Shown here one piece after another: positions 33,736 through 42,939 of a stretch of DNA of 64,000 bases (positions are counted from its first letter, which is position 1; the number at the start of each line of letters is the position of its first letter). Position numbers and translations under genes: made by a program. This stretch comes from Alkaliphilus hydrothermalis (GTDB lineage Bacteria; Bacillota; Clostridia; Peptostreptococcales; Natronincolaceae). Where the stretch lies: the NCBI RefSeq assembly GCF_016908555.1, contig NZ_JAFBEE010000004.1, forward strand, positions 62,001 to 126,000, written 5' to 3'. Below the pieces are notes generated by a model. The model saw only the letters and a list, made by a program, of their open reading frames with translations, searched no databases and was not told the DNA's origin.

Positions 33736-35196
33736 TCACTCAGGTTTTTCTTCTTCCTCTACTTCTTCTACATCAGTTGGGGTTGACGCTGGATTCTCTT
33801 CCTTATCGGGTATTTTAGTGTTTCCTTCAGCTTGAGGTCTTGGTTTTGTACCCTCAAAGGTTAATCCATGAACAGGAATATATAAATCCTTAGAAATTAG
33901 CTCCCTCATAAATTCCTTGTTATTCCTCATATAAATCTTGTAGGTTTCTACACGATAGCCAGTCTTAGCTTCCTTTTCCATCTTAGTATCCCCTACAAAT
34001 AGGGTTGGATCCTTCATAATCTCAGCCTTAGGCTCAATGGTTTCAGTTATATTTGAGTGGAGATTGATTGAGTAATCTTGAGTAGACTTACCATAAATCC
34101 TTACGGAAATTTTGCTACCATAGATGGAGCTCTCTATAAAAAGAGGATACTGGGTATTGTTAATGAACTGAAAATCTATAAAACCATAAGAAACAGTGGC
34201 GTCCTGTCCGAGGGGTACATAAGAAACTGGTAAAGAATGATTTCTTCTTTCGATGACTTCAAGGTCCGCCCTTACCACAGCATTGTATAGGGTAGTGGAA
34301 ACTTGGCAGATACCGCCTCCAACACCTGGAACCAGCTTGCCATTTAGGATTACAGGCGCTTCTTGATACCCTTCCTTTACACCCCTTGGTCCCGTCTGTT
34401 TATTAAAGGAGAAGGTCTCCCCCGGCATTAAAATTTTATGATCAATACTATTTGAAGCTATAGATATGTTGGCGCTTCTTCCTGTCACCTCAGCATTAAA
34501 TACCGTTGAGAATTCCCCCATTACATCCTGAATCTGGCTTAATTGCTCTTCTGTAATTGTAGGAACAACATATTGAACTGGAATCGTCACTGCATCCGCC
34601 CTATAGGATTCTACTGCCTCCCTCATCAGTCGCCGCAACTCATGGGCATCCATTTCAACACCTTCTACTTCTTTAGTAACTACAAAAACACCATTTTTCC
34701 TTTCGATATTGGCATCAACTGGTTCTCTATAAACTCCTAGATTCACCTCTTCTATAATTGCCTCCAGCTTGTCGGAATCATAAAAGGTGTTGATGGTAAT
34801 CATCATCGGTTTTTTTCTAAGTTGATAAACTTCCCTCAATCGATTGAAAAAATTGCCACGCCTACCTACCGAGTAGGCTTCCTCTACGGCATCCTGATAC
34901 AAATAGCTAAATCCTAGCTCCTCATAGGAATAGTCCCAAGTTGTATTGTAATGTTTTAATTTTAAATAGTGTCGTCCCAACTCATTTTCAAAAACCGACT
35001 GTAGTTTTTCCTTCGCCTGATCTTTAGTAAGATGTCCTACACCCACTGATTCTACATAAACATTTTCATATATTGCATTTTCATTAAAAATTAGAACTCC
35101 TAATGTAATTAGTGAAACAAAAACAGAAGTAAGAATAATTCCAGTTAACCATAAAACTAATCTCTTTGCATTTCTTTTTTCAGCTAAAGGCTCCAT
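33736..35196 (-). CDS. VanW-family cell-envelope protein
   Basis: About 486 residues. A single N-terminal membrane segment (LVLWLTGIILTSVFVSLITL) anchors an extracellular protein. Next come peptidoglycan-binding-4-like modules (residues about 50-210; VGVGHLTKDQAKEKLQSVFE). The VanW domain follows with LMPGETFSFNKQTGPRGVKE, PGVGGGICQVSTTLYNAVVR and NHSLPVSYVPLGQDATVSYG. A short Glu/Pro-rich tail ends it. Despite the name, this family is widespread and does not by itself imply vancomycin resistance. ATG at 35196 is nine bases after GGGGAG. Confidence 0.92.
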   Translation of the reverse strand: MEPLAEKRNAKRLVLWLTGIILTSVFVSLITLGVLIFNENAIYENVYVESVGVGHLTKDQAKEKLQSVFENELGRHYLKLKHYNTTWDYSYEELGFSYLYQDAVEEAYSVGRRGNFFNRLREVYQLRKKPMMITINTFYDSDKLEAIIEEVNLGVYREPVDANIERKNGVFVVTKEVEGVEMDAHELRRLMREAVESYRADAVTIPVQYVVPTITEEQLSQIQDVMGEFSTVFNAEVTGRSANISIASNSIDHKILMPGETFSFNKQTGPRGVKEGYQEAPVILNGKLVPGVGGGICQVSTTLYNAVVRADLEVIERRNHSLPVSYVPLGQDATVSYGFIDFQFINNTQYPLFIESSIYGSKISVRIYGKSTQDYSINLHSNITETIEPKAEIMKDPTLFVGDTKMEKEAKTGYRVETYKIYMRNNKEFMRELISKDLYIPVHGLTFEGTKPRPQAEGNTKIPDKEENPASTPTDVEEVEEEEKPE

Positions 35197-35345
35197 AAGC
35201 AATCACTCCCCGGTGCAAGTAATTTTAATTACCCGCTCAATACATTTTATTTAATAGAAAAGAAAATATTCATGATACATATCAATCAAACAAGTTTGTA
35301 TTTTTTAAAAAATAAGATGAAAAATTAGGGACTTTACAATAGCCC

Positions 35346-37427
35346 CTAATGCTGTCTATCTGGAGTATCCCACTTTACAACAATCTCGTCTCCGTCCATA
35401 AGGGGCTGAACATAATTTGCATTTTCTCCATTGTGTAATAAAATCAACTTCCCCTTGAGTTGATATCGATCAAAATCAACGTAGTCAAAAATATCTACAA
35501 AAATCATTTCTGTTTTTGTCTTTGGAATAGTCAAAGGTCTACCATTGTAGATTAAACTAATCGCTTCCTCTGAAGATTCGATCTCCTCCAACACTTCATT
35601 CTTTTGCCAAACCATTTCCCTTTGAACGTTTTCCTCTTCAATGATTTCTTCCTCGACTATATTCTCCGATTCCTCTACTTCCAACATATCTATCAGCTCA
35701 ATTTTATCATGGTCTTTAATAAAATCAAATAGATTTGCAACCTTTCCATTAATATAAATTACCTTATCGTTGTATTTTATATTAAGCTGATGACAAAGCT
35801 CCTCCACCGTCTTAAACATCTTGTATGAAATGATATCCCCATCCTTTAGGGGGACATTTTCAGTCATTGCTTCTCCATTAAGGGTCAATTGATGGACTAA
35901 CTTTACATGATTACCATTCATTTCTACCAATGTATTTAGATCTACAACATCCTTTAAGGAGCATAGGGCATCCTTCCCTTGTTTAGCAGGTAATATATTG
36001 ATTGTGTCCCCACCCTTTATCGGAGAATCTAAACTGGAGGTTAGCCGATTCACATAAATCTCTGCTGCTACACCATATTCCCCATAGAAGCTTTTTTCCT
36101 TACCATTAACCATGACTGTAATGGTTTTACCCCGTTTTGGTATCAAGTCCCTCGGATTAAAGCCAATCAACACCAAAGCATCACTGACCTTTAATTTCTT
36201 TGACTGGAAGAGTTTTATTTCCTTACCATTTACATTAATTTCTATAAAATCACGGGATTGATTTTCCAGTGCCTTTACTAAAATCCCCACTGGGGTAATC
36301 CCTTCCGGGCCCACCACCAAGAGATTTTCTTGATTGAGGTTTTGGATGATTTCAGTTCCCCTCACCACAACCCTTTCCTTTGGCATCTCCAATAGATTTG
36401 CTACCTCTTCATTCAAAAAAGGGATTTGACTACCTCCACCTATTAAGAAAATGGCACTAGGTGCTTTTTCATTTTGCAGTAATATATTAGAAGCGATGTC
36501 CTTTGCAATAGTTTTAATAGCAGGTTGAATCGCCTCCAACACTGTTTCTGTTGGTATTTCATGCTGCATGCCTAAAATATCAGTAAAATGCTGATACTCC
36601 TTTTGACAAAGCTGACATTTTACAGCCTCTGCTGTATCAAAGTCCAATAGATAATTCTTTGCAATGGCTTCAGTAAGCTCATCACCTGCAGTGGAGGTCA
36701 TACCATAGGCAACCACCGCGCCATCCTTTGTAATGGCAATATCAGATGTCCCTGCCCCTATATCAACCATAGCAATATTAAGTAGCCTGATACTTTGAGG
36801 TACAGCAACTTCAATGGCAGCAATCGGCTCTAGGGTCATATAGGTTACCTCTAACCCTACTTTATTCATCACTGTATATAGACTATCCACCACCACATGG
36901 GGTAAAAAGGTAGCTAAGATATCCATCTTTAGACTACGGCCACGATGTCCTACAGGGTTGGTGATGATTCCATTATTTAAAAAATAGTTGATGACTGTGT
37001 GACCTACACAAAAATAGTTGGTGGTTTCAGCATCCCTCTCCTCCAACTGAAGCTTTGCCATTTGTAGACCTTCGATTTCAATACTATTGACTAAATGACG
37101 ATCTATACTTTTATTTTCATCCAATTCTTTTTCTATTTCTATTCTTTGGGTTTTGAGGGCACGACCCGCAGCAGCTATGGCAACTTCCTTTAAGGTGAAA
37201 CCTGCCTTTACCTCCAATTGGGACTTTACCTTCCCAACAATACTTGCTACTTCCTCAATATCATGGATTTGTCCATCAAACATTGCCCTATTTTGATGGA
37301 ATTCAATAGCACTATGATGGATTACTATTTTTTTATCCCTGTAGCTGCCAAGTATTCCAATGACACTACGGGTTCCAATATCCAGCGCAAAGACTATAGA
37401 ACCTTTATCATAAGAATTGTTATCCAT
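35346..37427 (-). CDS. FtsA-like ATPase with long beta-grasp-like tail
   Basis: A 693-residue protein. Residues 1-360 are an actin-fold ATPase of the FtsA/PilM type: phosphate-1 FALDIGTRSVIGILGSYRDK, the SHS2 insert, phosphate-2 VDIGAGTSDIAITKDGAVVA and adenosine motif SAIFLIGGGSQIPFLNEEVA. The remaining 330 residues contain four similar blocks with a short NGK-like strand and later an (L/I)xxGDxI strand (TVMVNGKE...GGDTINIL; LTLNGEA...KDGDIISY; IYINGKV...HDKIELID; LIYNGRP...DGDEIVVKW), which look like beta-grasp repeats. It lacks the usual ftsZ neighbour. Start at 37427 rather than 37436, because AAAGG abuts the first ATG. Confidence 0.78.
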   Translation of the reverse strand: MDNNSYDKGSIVFALDIGTRSVIGILGSYRDKKIVIHHSAIEFHQNRAMFDGQIHDIEEVASIVGKVKSQLEVKAGFTLKEVAIAAAGRALKTQRIEIEKELDENKSIDRHLVNSIEIEGLQMAKLQLEERDAETTNYFCVGHTVINYFLNNGIITNPVGHRGRSLKMDILATFLPHVVVDSLYTVMNKVGLEVTYMTLEPIAAIEVAVPQSIRLLNIAMVDIGAGTSDIAITKDGAVVAYGMTSTAGDELTEAIAKNYLLDFDTAEAVKCQLCQKEYQHFTDILGMQHEIPTETVLEAIQPAIKTIAKDIASNILLQNEKAPSAIFLIGGGSQIPFLNEEVANLLEMPKERVVVRGTEIIQNLNQENLLVVGPEGITPVGILVKALENQSRDFIEINVNGKEIKLFQSKKLKVSDALVLIGFNPRDLIPKRGKTITVMVNGKEKSFYGEYGVAAEIYVNRLTSSLDSPIKGGDTINILPAKQGKDALCSLKDVVDLNTLVEMNGNHVKLVHQLTLNGEAMTENVPLKDGDIISYKMFKTVEELCHQLNIKYNDKVIYINGKVANLFDFIKDHDKIELIDMLEVEESENIVEEEIIEEENVQREMVWQKNEVLEEIESSEEAISLIYNGRPLTIPKTKTEMIFVDIFDYVDFDRYQLKGKLILLHNGENANYVQPLMDGDEIVVKWDTPDRQH

Positions 37428-37501
37428 AGAGTACATCCTTTCTTAAAAAGCGGTATCTGTTTGTATTAATTTCTGCACGGAAATAAAATTTCCTTTTTTT
37501 C

Positions 37502-38152
37502 TTATGGAGTATTTCTACGATAATATAGACAAATTTCCGTTAAAGGACAAATTTCGCAATCAGGTTTTCGGGCTTTACATACCCTTCTACCATGAAGAAT
37601 CAGCCAATGGTGGGCTTCAGACCAATCTTTTTGAGGAATATTCTTCATCAACTGCTTTTCGGTCAAATCGACATTTTCAGCATTGGCCAATCCAATTCTA
37701 TTGGAGACTCGAAAGACATGGGTATCCACAGCTATGGCATCTTGTCCAAATACATTACTAATCACTACATTGGCGGTTTTTCTACCTACCCCTGGCAACG
37801 CCATTAGATCCTCACGGTTTTCAGGGACATTTCCATCATATTTTTCAACCAATATCCTACAGGTGGCTAAAATATTTTTACTCTTGTTTTTGTAAAATCC
37901 ACAGCTCTTGACCCATTTTTCCATTTCTGCCTCTGTTAACGTCAAAAAATCCTCTGCCGTCCTATAATGCTTAAACAATTCCCCCGTTACTTGATTTACC
38001 CTTACATCAGTACATTGGGCAGAAAGAATTACAGCAATCAATAGTTCAAAAGGATTGCTGTATTCCAATTCACTCTCTGCTCCTGGATAAAGCCCCTGCA
38101 AAATCCCTAGGGCCTTTTTCCGCTCCTCTTTATTTAACATCTTCTTTCTCAT
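37502..38152 (-). CDS. nth: Endonuclease III
   Basis: DNA glycosylase/AP lyase for oxidised pyrimidines. It has 216 residues. The helix-hairpin-helix EDLMALPGVGRKTANVVISN is followed by the catalytic Asp region QDAIAVDTHVFRVSNRIGLA; the catalytic Lys lies in VILSAQCTDVRVNQVTGELF, upstream of it. The C-terminal Cys cluster CKARKPDCEICPLTEIC binds a 4Fe-4S. The ATG has GGGGG six bases upstream. It follows the DUF503 gene by 14 bp. Confidence 0.96.
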   Translation of the reverse strand: MRKKMLNKEERKKALGILQGLYPGAESELEYSNPFELLIAVILSAQCTDVRVNQVTGELFKHYRTAEDFLTLTEAEMEKWVKSCGFYKNKSKNILATCRILVEKYDGNVPENREDLMALPGVGRKTANVVISNVFGQDAIAVDTHVFRVSNRIGLANAENVDLTEKQLMKNIPQKDWSEAHHWLILHGRRVCKARKPDCEICPLTEICLYYRRNTP

Positions 38153-38166
38153 TTGTTACCCCCTTG

Positions 38167-38448
38167 CTACAGGATTTCCATTTCAATGTGGGAAACCTCA
38201 AATCTACCGTCTCTTTCTATAAAATGAATAATATTGTTTAACATCTCATCTAAATGCCTTCTACTGTTACTGACACAGGAAAAACCAATCTCAGACGACT
38301 GCCACTTATCCATATCTCCCACCTCAGCAATGGAGGCATTAAACCGAGATTTTACCCTTTCAATAACACTTTTTACTACATGTCTTTTTTCCTTTAAAGA
38401 TTGAACCTCATAGATAAAGAGCCTCATAGTACAGATTCCTACCATCAT
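38167..38448 (-). CDS. DUF503 (YlxP-like) small protein
   Basis: A 93-residue DUF503 family protein, related to YlxP near ribosome-maturation genes in other Firmicutes; activity unknown. The family pattern is clear: RLFIYEVQSLKEKRHVVKSV followed by IERVKSRFNASIAEVGDMDK and WQSSEIGFSCVSNSRRHLDE. It is located just upstream of nth and probably cotranscribed; its usual neighbours (nusA, infB, rbfA) are absent here. Confidence 0.88.
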   Translation of the reverse strand: MMVGICTMRLFIYEVQSLKEKRHVVKSVIERVKSRFNASIAEVGDMDKWQSSEIGFSCVSNSRRHLDEMLNNIIHFIERDGRFEVSHIEMEIL

Positions 38449-38515
38449 ATCTATCCATCCTTTCTGCTAGCTCCCTTCAACCCTATAGACTATTAGTATA
38501 TTCTTTCTTTAGGAA

Positions 38516-41500
38516 CTAGTGATGACTAAACCTCATTTTTAGATCATCAAATATTGTATAAATCACTGGAATCACTACTAGAGTCAACAGGGTAGCCGAT
38601 ATCAGCCCCCCGATCACAACCGTTGCCATAGGTGCTTGGGCTTCAGCCCCTTCCCCCATTCCCACCGCCAGTGGTAAAAGACCTAAAATCGTGGTAAAGG
38701 TAGTCATCATGATTGGTCTTAATCTCGTATAACCGGCTGTAAGAATAGCCTCATGTCTGTCGGTACCTTCTAACCTTAGGATATTAATATAGTCAATTAA
38801 AACAATACCGTTATTAACCACTATCCCTGCTAGAACAATAGCTCCAATCATAGCAGGAACACTTAAAGGACGACTGGATAACAGTAGTCCGATTGCTCCA
38901 CCAGAGAAGGCCAAAGGTACAGAGAACATGATGGTGAAGGGATGTAGCAGTGATTGAAATTGTGCTGCTAATATCATATATACCAATAATATAGCTAAAA
39001 TAACAACTAAAATCAAGCTATTAAAAGCTTCCTCCAATTGTTCCTGTTGTCCCCTAAAGCGATAGTTGTAGCCTGCTTCCAGTGGATAATTATCTATTTT
39101 ATCTTTAATATCTGCAATTACTGAGTTTAAGTCCCGTCCAAATATGGCAGCATCAATGGTGATTGTCCGTACTTGGTCCGATCTTCTAATACTGGTGGGG
39201 CTTTTAATTCTTTCAAGGGTTACAAGTTCCTCCAATGGAACAGTAATTCCCAACGGTGAAGGAATTCGTACCTGCAAGAAATTTGCCACACTTTCCTTCA
39301 AATAGTCCTCTCCCTTTAGGACTACTTCCATTTCGCGTCCATTGATTTTAAACATGGTGGCGGTAGAACCTTGGAGAACCCCTTTGGCGGTGGTGGCTAT
39401 CTGCATCGCCTGTAGCCCATAACGGGATGTAATATGTCGATTGAGCTTTAAAGCCAACTGGGGAGGTCCCTCCACATAGTTGGACTCCACTTCTCTAGTC
39501 CCCTTTACCTCTTTTATAAGACGAACATAATCAGCCGAAATAGCTTTGAGGGTTTCTAAATCATCCCCTCTGATTTCCAGCTCCACAGCCGTTCCACCAA
39601 AACCCATAGACATGATGGAGGAGGTACTACTCATGCTGATTTCAGCCCCAGCAATCCCCTTTAGTTCCTCCCGAATTTCATCAATCACTTCTGAGGTCCT
39701 TTTGTCCCTATGCTTTTGAGGAACCAATTTTCCTTCAATGGATCCTCTGTTGGACTTTTTACTTTGTCCGTAATAGTAGCTATCGGAGCCCCCTATATTG
39801 GTAAATATAGAGTCTATATCCTTGTGATTTTTTACGATCTCCTCAATTTCATCCACAATAGCCGTGGTTTCTTCAATTGTCGCCCCATGGGGTAGCTTCA
39901 CATCAATAGAAAAGGACCCCTCGTCAAATTCTGGGAAATATACTGCCCCTAAGGAAATTAAAACGCCAACAGAACCAGCAAAGATTAATACCGCCAGTGC
40001 CATTACCCAGCCTCGTTGTCTTAGACTTTTTTCAAGAAGCTTTTTATAACTGTTGTGAATTGACTCCATCATCCCATCAAAGGCGTTAAACAAGAAGTTA
40101 CTTTTTTTCCCTTGCATTGGTAACTGTTTCTCCAGCATTTTAGAGGATAACATAGGAACAAGGGTTAAAGAAATCAATAGAGAAGCCAATAAAGCAAAGG
40201 TGACGGTAAGGGCCAATTCCCTGAAGATTTGTGCTGTCATCCCCTCAACAAATACAATGGGTAAAAACACTGCTGTGGTAGTAAGGGTAGAGGCAGTTAC
40301 CGCCATAGCCACCTCTCTAGTCCCCTTCGTAGCGGCTTTTTTAGCACCGCAACCTTCCTCTCTATATCGATGTATGTTCTCCGTTACAACAATCCCATTA
40401 TCCACCAGCATTCCTACCCCCAATGCAAACCCCCCTAAGGATAGGAGGTTTAGGGTCATGTCAAAAAAGTACATCATACAAAAGGTTGCCAATATAGATA
40501 TGGGAATTGCCAAGGCAATAATCATGGTACTTCTGAAGTTCCTTAGAAAAAGAAACAATACAAAAACAGCTAATAATCCACCATAGATTGCTGTTTTCCC
40601 TACGTTTTCAATAGAATTCTTAATATAGATGGATTGGTCAATGATTGATTTGATTTCCACTTCATCCATCTGTTCATTCAAAAGCTCCAACTCCCGATTC
40701 AACGTGCCCGCCACCTGCACAGTATTGGCGATGGATTGCTTTTGAATTGTCATCCTAATGCTGGCCTCACCATCCATACGGGCCATTTCTTGTACTTCAT
40801 TCCCTTTAATCCCAACAAAGGCAATCTCCTTCAAAGGGATGGTGTTTCCCGTTGGTAAAGGGATCGGTAGCTCTTGGATTTCCTCAACAGACTGAAATTC
40901 TCCAAGGGTCCGCACTAGTCTCTTACTATTACCGTCATAGACCTCCCCTGCTGGCAAATTGAGATTCTCCGCCATTAAGATGCCTGCCAATTGTTGAAAT
41001 GTTATTCCATAGCTCTGGATAATAGCTGGGTCCGTCACAATCTCCACCCGTTCTTCATCCCCCCCTGTAATGGTGACAGATGCCACTCCCTCTATTCTTT
41101 CGAGTCTGGGTTTAATCCTCTTTTCGGCGATTTCCTGTAAATCCCCCAAATCCCCCTCACCGGAAACCCCTAAAGTCATGATGGGTAGGGCGTTGGGGTC
41201 GATCTTTAATATTAGAGGTGCCTTTGTGTCCTTAGGAAGATAATTTTTAATTAAATCTATCTTTTCCCTCATTTCTAGGGTAGCAAAGTCCATATCTGTA
41301 TTTTCATTGAACTCAATTACCACCAATGAGTTCCCTTCAGAAGAAGTTGAATTAATTCTTTTTACATTATGCACCATAGCCAAAGCTTCTTCTACAGGTC
41401 TGGTTACCAAGTTTTCTATTTCGTGGGGGCCTGCACCTGGGTACTGGGTATTCACTACTGCTATGGGAACATTAATCTTGGGTAAAAGGTCCATTGATAA

Positions 41501-41593
41501 CCTAAAAATAGATACCCCCCCCAATAAAATAATGAAGGCCATCAGCATGATGACAGACACAGATTTTTCAACTGCCCAATTAACTATTTTCAC
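38516..41593 (-). CDS. RND-family efflux transporter
   Basis: A 1025-residue proton-driven exporter of the AcrB/HAE1-like family. Twelve membrane segments in two halves with two large extracellular loops are visible. The first half has FALGVGMLVDNGIVVTENIH with the membrane acidic residue, the second VLAGIVVNNGIVLIDYINIL. DPNALPIMTLGVSG and TTTAVFLPIVFVEGMTAQIF are family-typical. In a Gram-positive cell it exports across a single membrane; no TolC gene is present. Its start overlaps the adaptor gene by 14 bp, so they form one operon. Substrates unknown. Confidence 0.95.
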   Translation of the reverse strand: MKIVNWAVEKSVSVIMLMAFIILLGGVSIFRLSMDLLPKINVPIAVVNTQYPGAGPHEIENLVTRPVEEALAMVHNVKRINSTSSEGNSLVVIEFNENTDMDFATLEMREKIDLIKNYLPKDTKAPLILKIDPNALPIMTLGVSGEGDLGDLQEIAEKRIKPRLERIEGVASVTITGGDEERVEIVTDPAIIQSYGITFQQLAGILMAENLNLPAGEVYDGNSKRLVRTLGEFQSVEEIQELPIPLPTGNTIPLKEIAFVGIKGNEVQEMARMDGEASIRMTIQKQSIANTVQVAGTLNRELELLNEQMDEVEIKSIIDQSIYIKNSIENVGKTAIYGGLLAVFVLFLFLRNFRSTMIIALAIPISILATFCMMYFFDMTLNLLSLGGFALGVGMLVDNGIVVTENIHRYREEGCGAKKAATKGTREVAMAVTASTLTTTAVFLPIVFVEGMTAQIFRELALTVTFALLASLLISLTLVPMLSSKMLEKQLPMQGKKSNFLFNAFDGMMESIHNSYKKLLEKSLRQRGWVMALAVLIFAGSVGVLISLGAVYFPEFDEGSFSIDVKLPHGATIEETTAIVDEIEEIVKNHKDIDSIFTNIGGSDSYYYGQSKKSNRGSIEGKLVPQKHRDKRTSEVIDEIREELKGIAGAEISMSSTSSIMSMGFGGTAVELEIRGDDLETLKAISADYVRLIKEVKGTREVESNYVEGPPQLALKLNRHITSRYGLQAMQIATTAKGVLQGSTATMFKINGREMEVVLKGEDYLKESVANFLQVRIPSPLGITVPLEELVTLERIKSPTSIRRSDQVRTITIDAAIFGRDLNSVIADIKDKIDNYPLEAGYNYRFRGQQEQLEEAFNSLILVVILAILLVYMILAAQFQSLLHPFTIMFSVPLAFSGGAIGLLLSSRPLSVPAMIGAIVLAGIVVNNGIVLIDYINILRLEGTDRHEAILTAGYTRLRPIMMTTFTTILGLLPLAVGMGEGAEAQAPMATVVIGGLISATLLTLVVIPVIYTIFDDLKMRFSHH

Positions 41594-42776
41594 CCTGATC
41601 CCCCCTTATCAATACAGGATTTAAGTCCTCAATAAAGTGTTGCCCCTTTACAATCACCCGATCTCCTTTTTTTATCCCGTCTAAAACCTCTACTTCTTCC
41701 CCTGAGTCTATTCCCAGCTCAACCTTCCTTCGATGGGCTTTTCCATCAACTTCTAGAAAGACGTAGTGATTTTGATCTTCAGTAATGATTGCCTTCTTTG
41801 GTATCACCACCACATCAGTCTTTTTATCCCTCTGGATGTCCACGTGAACAAATCCACCTGAATTAAACGCCTTTTTGTGATTTTCAATTAAAACCTCCAC
41901 CGTATGAAGATTACTTCTCAGATCTGTTACAGGATTTACTAAGCTGATAACCCCCTCCACAGTATCATCCCCATGGCGAACCCTAAGCTTCTGTCCTTTT
42001 TTCAAGTCATCTAAAAGACTAGAAGATACCGAAAGCATTACCTTCAATTGGTCAGTATTGGAGATTACCACCGCAGGCATATTATTCAATGCCATTTGAT
42101 TTTTTTGCAAATTTAATTGTGATACTATGCCAGAGATCGGAGCATAATACTCCAGCTCCCCCAATTGTTGAATAGAGGTTGTATAAGCCATTCGTGCCTG
42201 TTCCATCTGGGCTTGAGCTGTCATCATGGAGACCTCCATCACCTGCTGACTTGCAGCCGCCTGCCCTTGTTTCATCTGTTCCTCTACCATAGATTGATAT
42301 TGAGAAGGTATTCTTCCTAGACTTTTGAAGACTGAAATATCAACCTCAGGCTGTTCATTTTCATTTAGCCCTTCTTCGCCTTCATCTAATTCCTTCCCAC
42401 TCTCCTGCTGTAGCTGTCTTTGATTATTATAACTTTCTAATGCTATATCATAATTGATTTTTGTCTGCTCCACCTGTTTCCTTGCCAAGGTTTTATCTAA
42501 TTCAAATAGATACGCCCCTTCATTAATTTCATCCCCCATTTGAACTGAAAGTTTTGTTACCTTCAATCCAGGTGTTTTGACAAAAATCATGAACTCATCT
42601 TTGGGTTTTAACTGTCCTCTAAGGGTGCTAATTTCTTCTATATCCTTTAGGGTTGCCGTCTCTACCTCCACTGCAACTGCCTTATTTTCCTCAGTATCAG
42701 CCTGTTTTCGACACCCTAATAAAGTGATAAGCATCACCATAATTAAAGCTATTTTTGCCAGTGTCCTTCTTGTCAT
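41580..42776 (-). CDS. RND efflux periplasmic-adaptor-type lipoprotein
   Basis: A 398-residue membrane fusion protein working with the RND pump encoded next. The N-terminal signal (KIALIMVMLITLLGCRKQ) has a lipobox-like LLGC. Biotinyl-lipoyl-like half motifs are VTKLSVQMGDEINEGAYLFE and LEYYAPISGIVSQLNLQKNQ, with a coiled-coil hairpin between them including a Met/Gln-rich stretch (EEQMKQGQAAASQQVMEVSM). C-terminal beta-barrel DVVVIPKKAIITEDQNHYVF. The ATG is preceded by AGAGGGGG. It is the first gene of the efflux operon. Confidence 0.93.
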   Translation of the reverse strand: MTRRTLAKIALIMVMLITLLGCRKQADTEENKAVAVEVETATLKDIEEISTLRGQLKPKDEFMIFVKTPGLKVTKLSVQMGDEINEGAYLFELDKTLARKQVEQTKINYDIALESYNNQRQLQQESGKELDEGEEGLNENEQPEVDISVFKSLGRIPSQYQSMVEEQMKQGQAAASQQVMEVSMMTAQAQMEQARMAYTTSIQQLGELEYYAPISGIVSQLNLQKNQMALNNMPAVVISNTDQLKVMLSVSSSLLDDLKKGQKLRVRHGDDTVEGVISLVNPVTDLRSNLHTVEVLIENHKKAFNSGGFVHVDIQRDKKTDVVVIPKKAIITEDQNHYVFLEVDGKAHRRKVELGIDSGEEVEVLDGIKKGDRVIVKGQHFIEDLNPVLIRGDQGENS

Positions 42777-42871
42777 AGAATAACCCCCTCTAGTTTCTTC
42801 TTACTTCTAAATATCTCCAAGTTTCCTTAAAAATAAACGGAGTCCTTCGTTAACAATAGTGGAATTCAAGA

Positions 42872-42914
42872 CACAAAAAGGATTGCCACAGACTAGTTAC
42901 CTCTGTGACAATCC
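42872..42914 (-). terminator. Intrinsic terminator after kbl
   Basis: On the minus strand GGATTGTCACAGA pairs with TCTGTGGCAATCC (13 bp, one G-U), followed by TTTTTG. It lies about 25 nt past the kbl stop. Confidence 0.85.
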
Positions 42915-42939
42915 CCAAAATTTTTTACATCTATATTTA

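Noticed and set aside
33594..33818. Two overlapping plus-strand ORFs of about 60-75 codons in the 333-bp gap
   Set aside because: Low-complexity Phe/Leu-rich products, no ribosome site, and they run into the VanW gene on the other strand.
33736..35196. VanW gene as evidence for glycopeptide resistance
   Set aside because: No vanA, vanB, vanH or vanX genes lie nearby, and VanW-family proteins are common in Clostridia without resistance.
38516..38537. Considered a frameshift at the RND pump C-terminus
   Set aside because: The protein ends at a normal length of 1025 residues with all twelve membrane helices.
40200..40586. Plus-strand ORF of 128 codons
   Set aside because: It is antisense to the RND permease and carries no recognisable domain.
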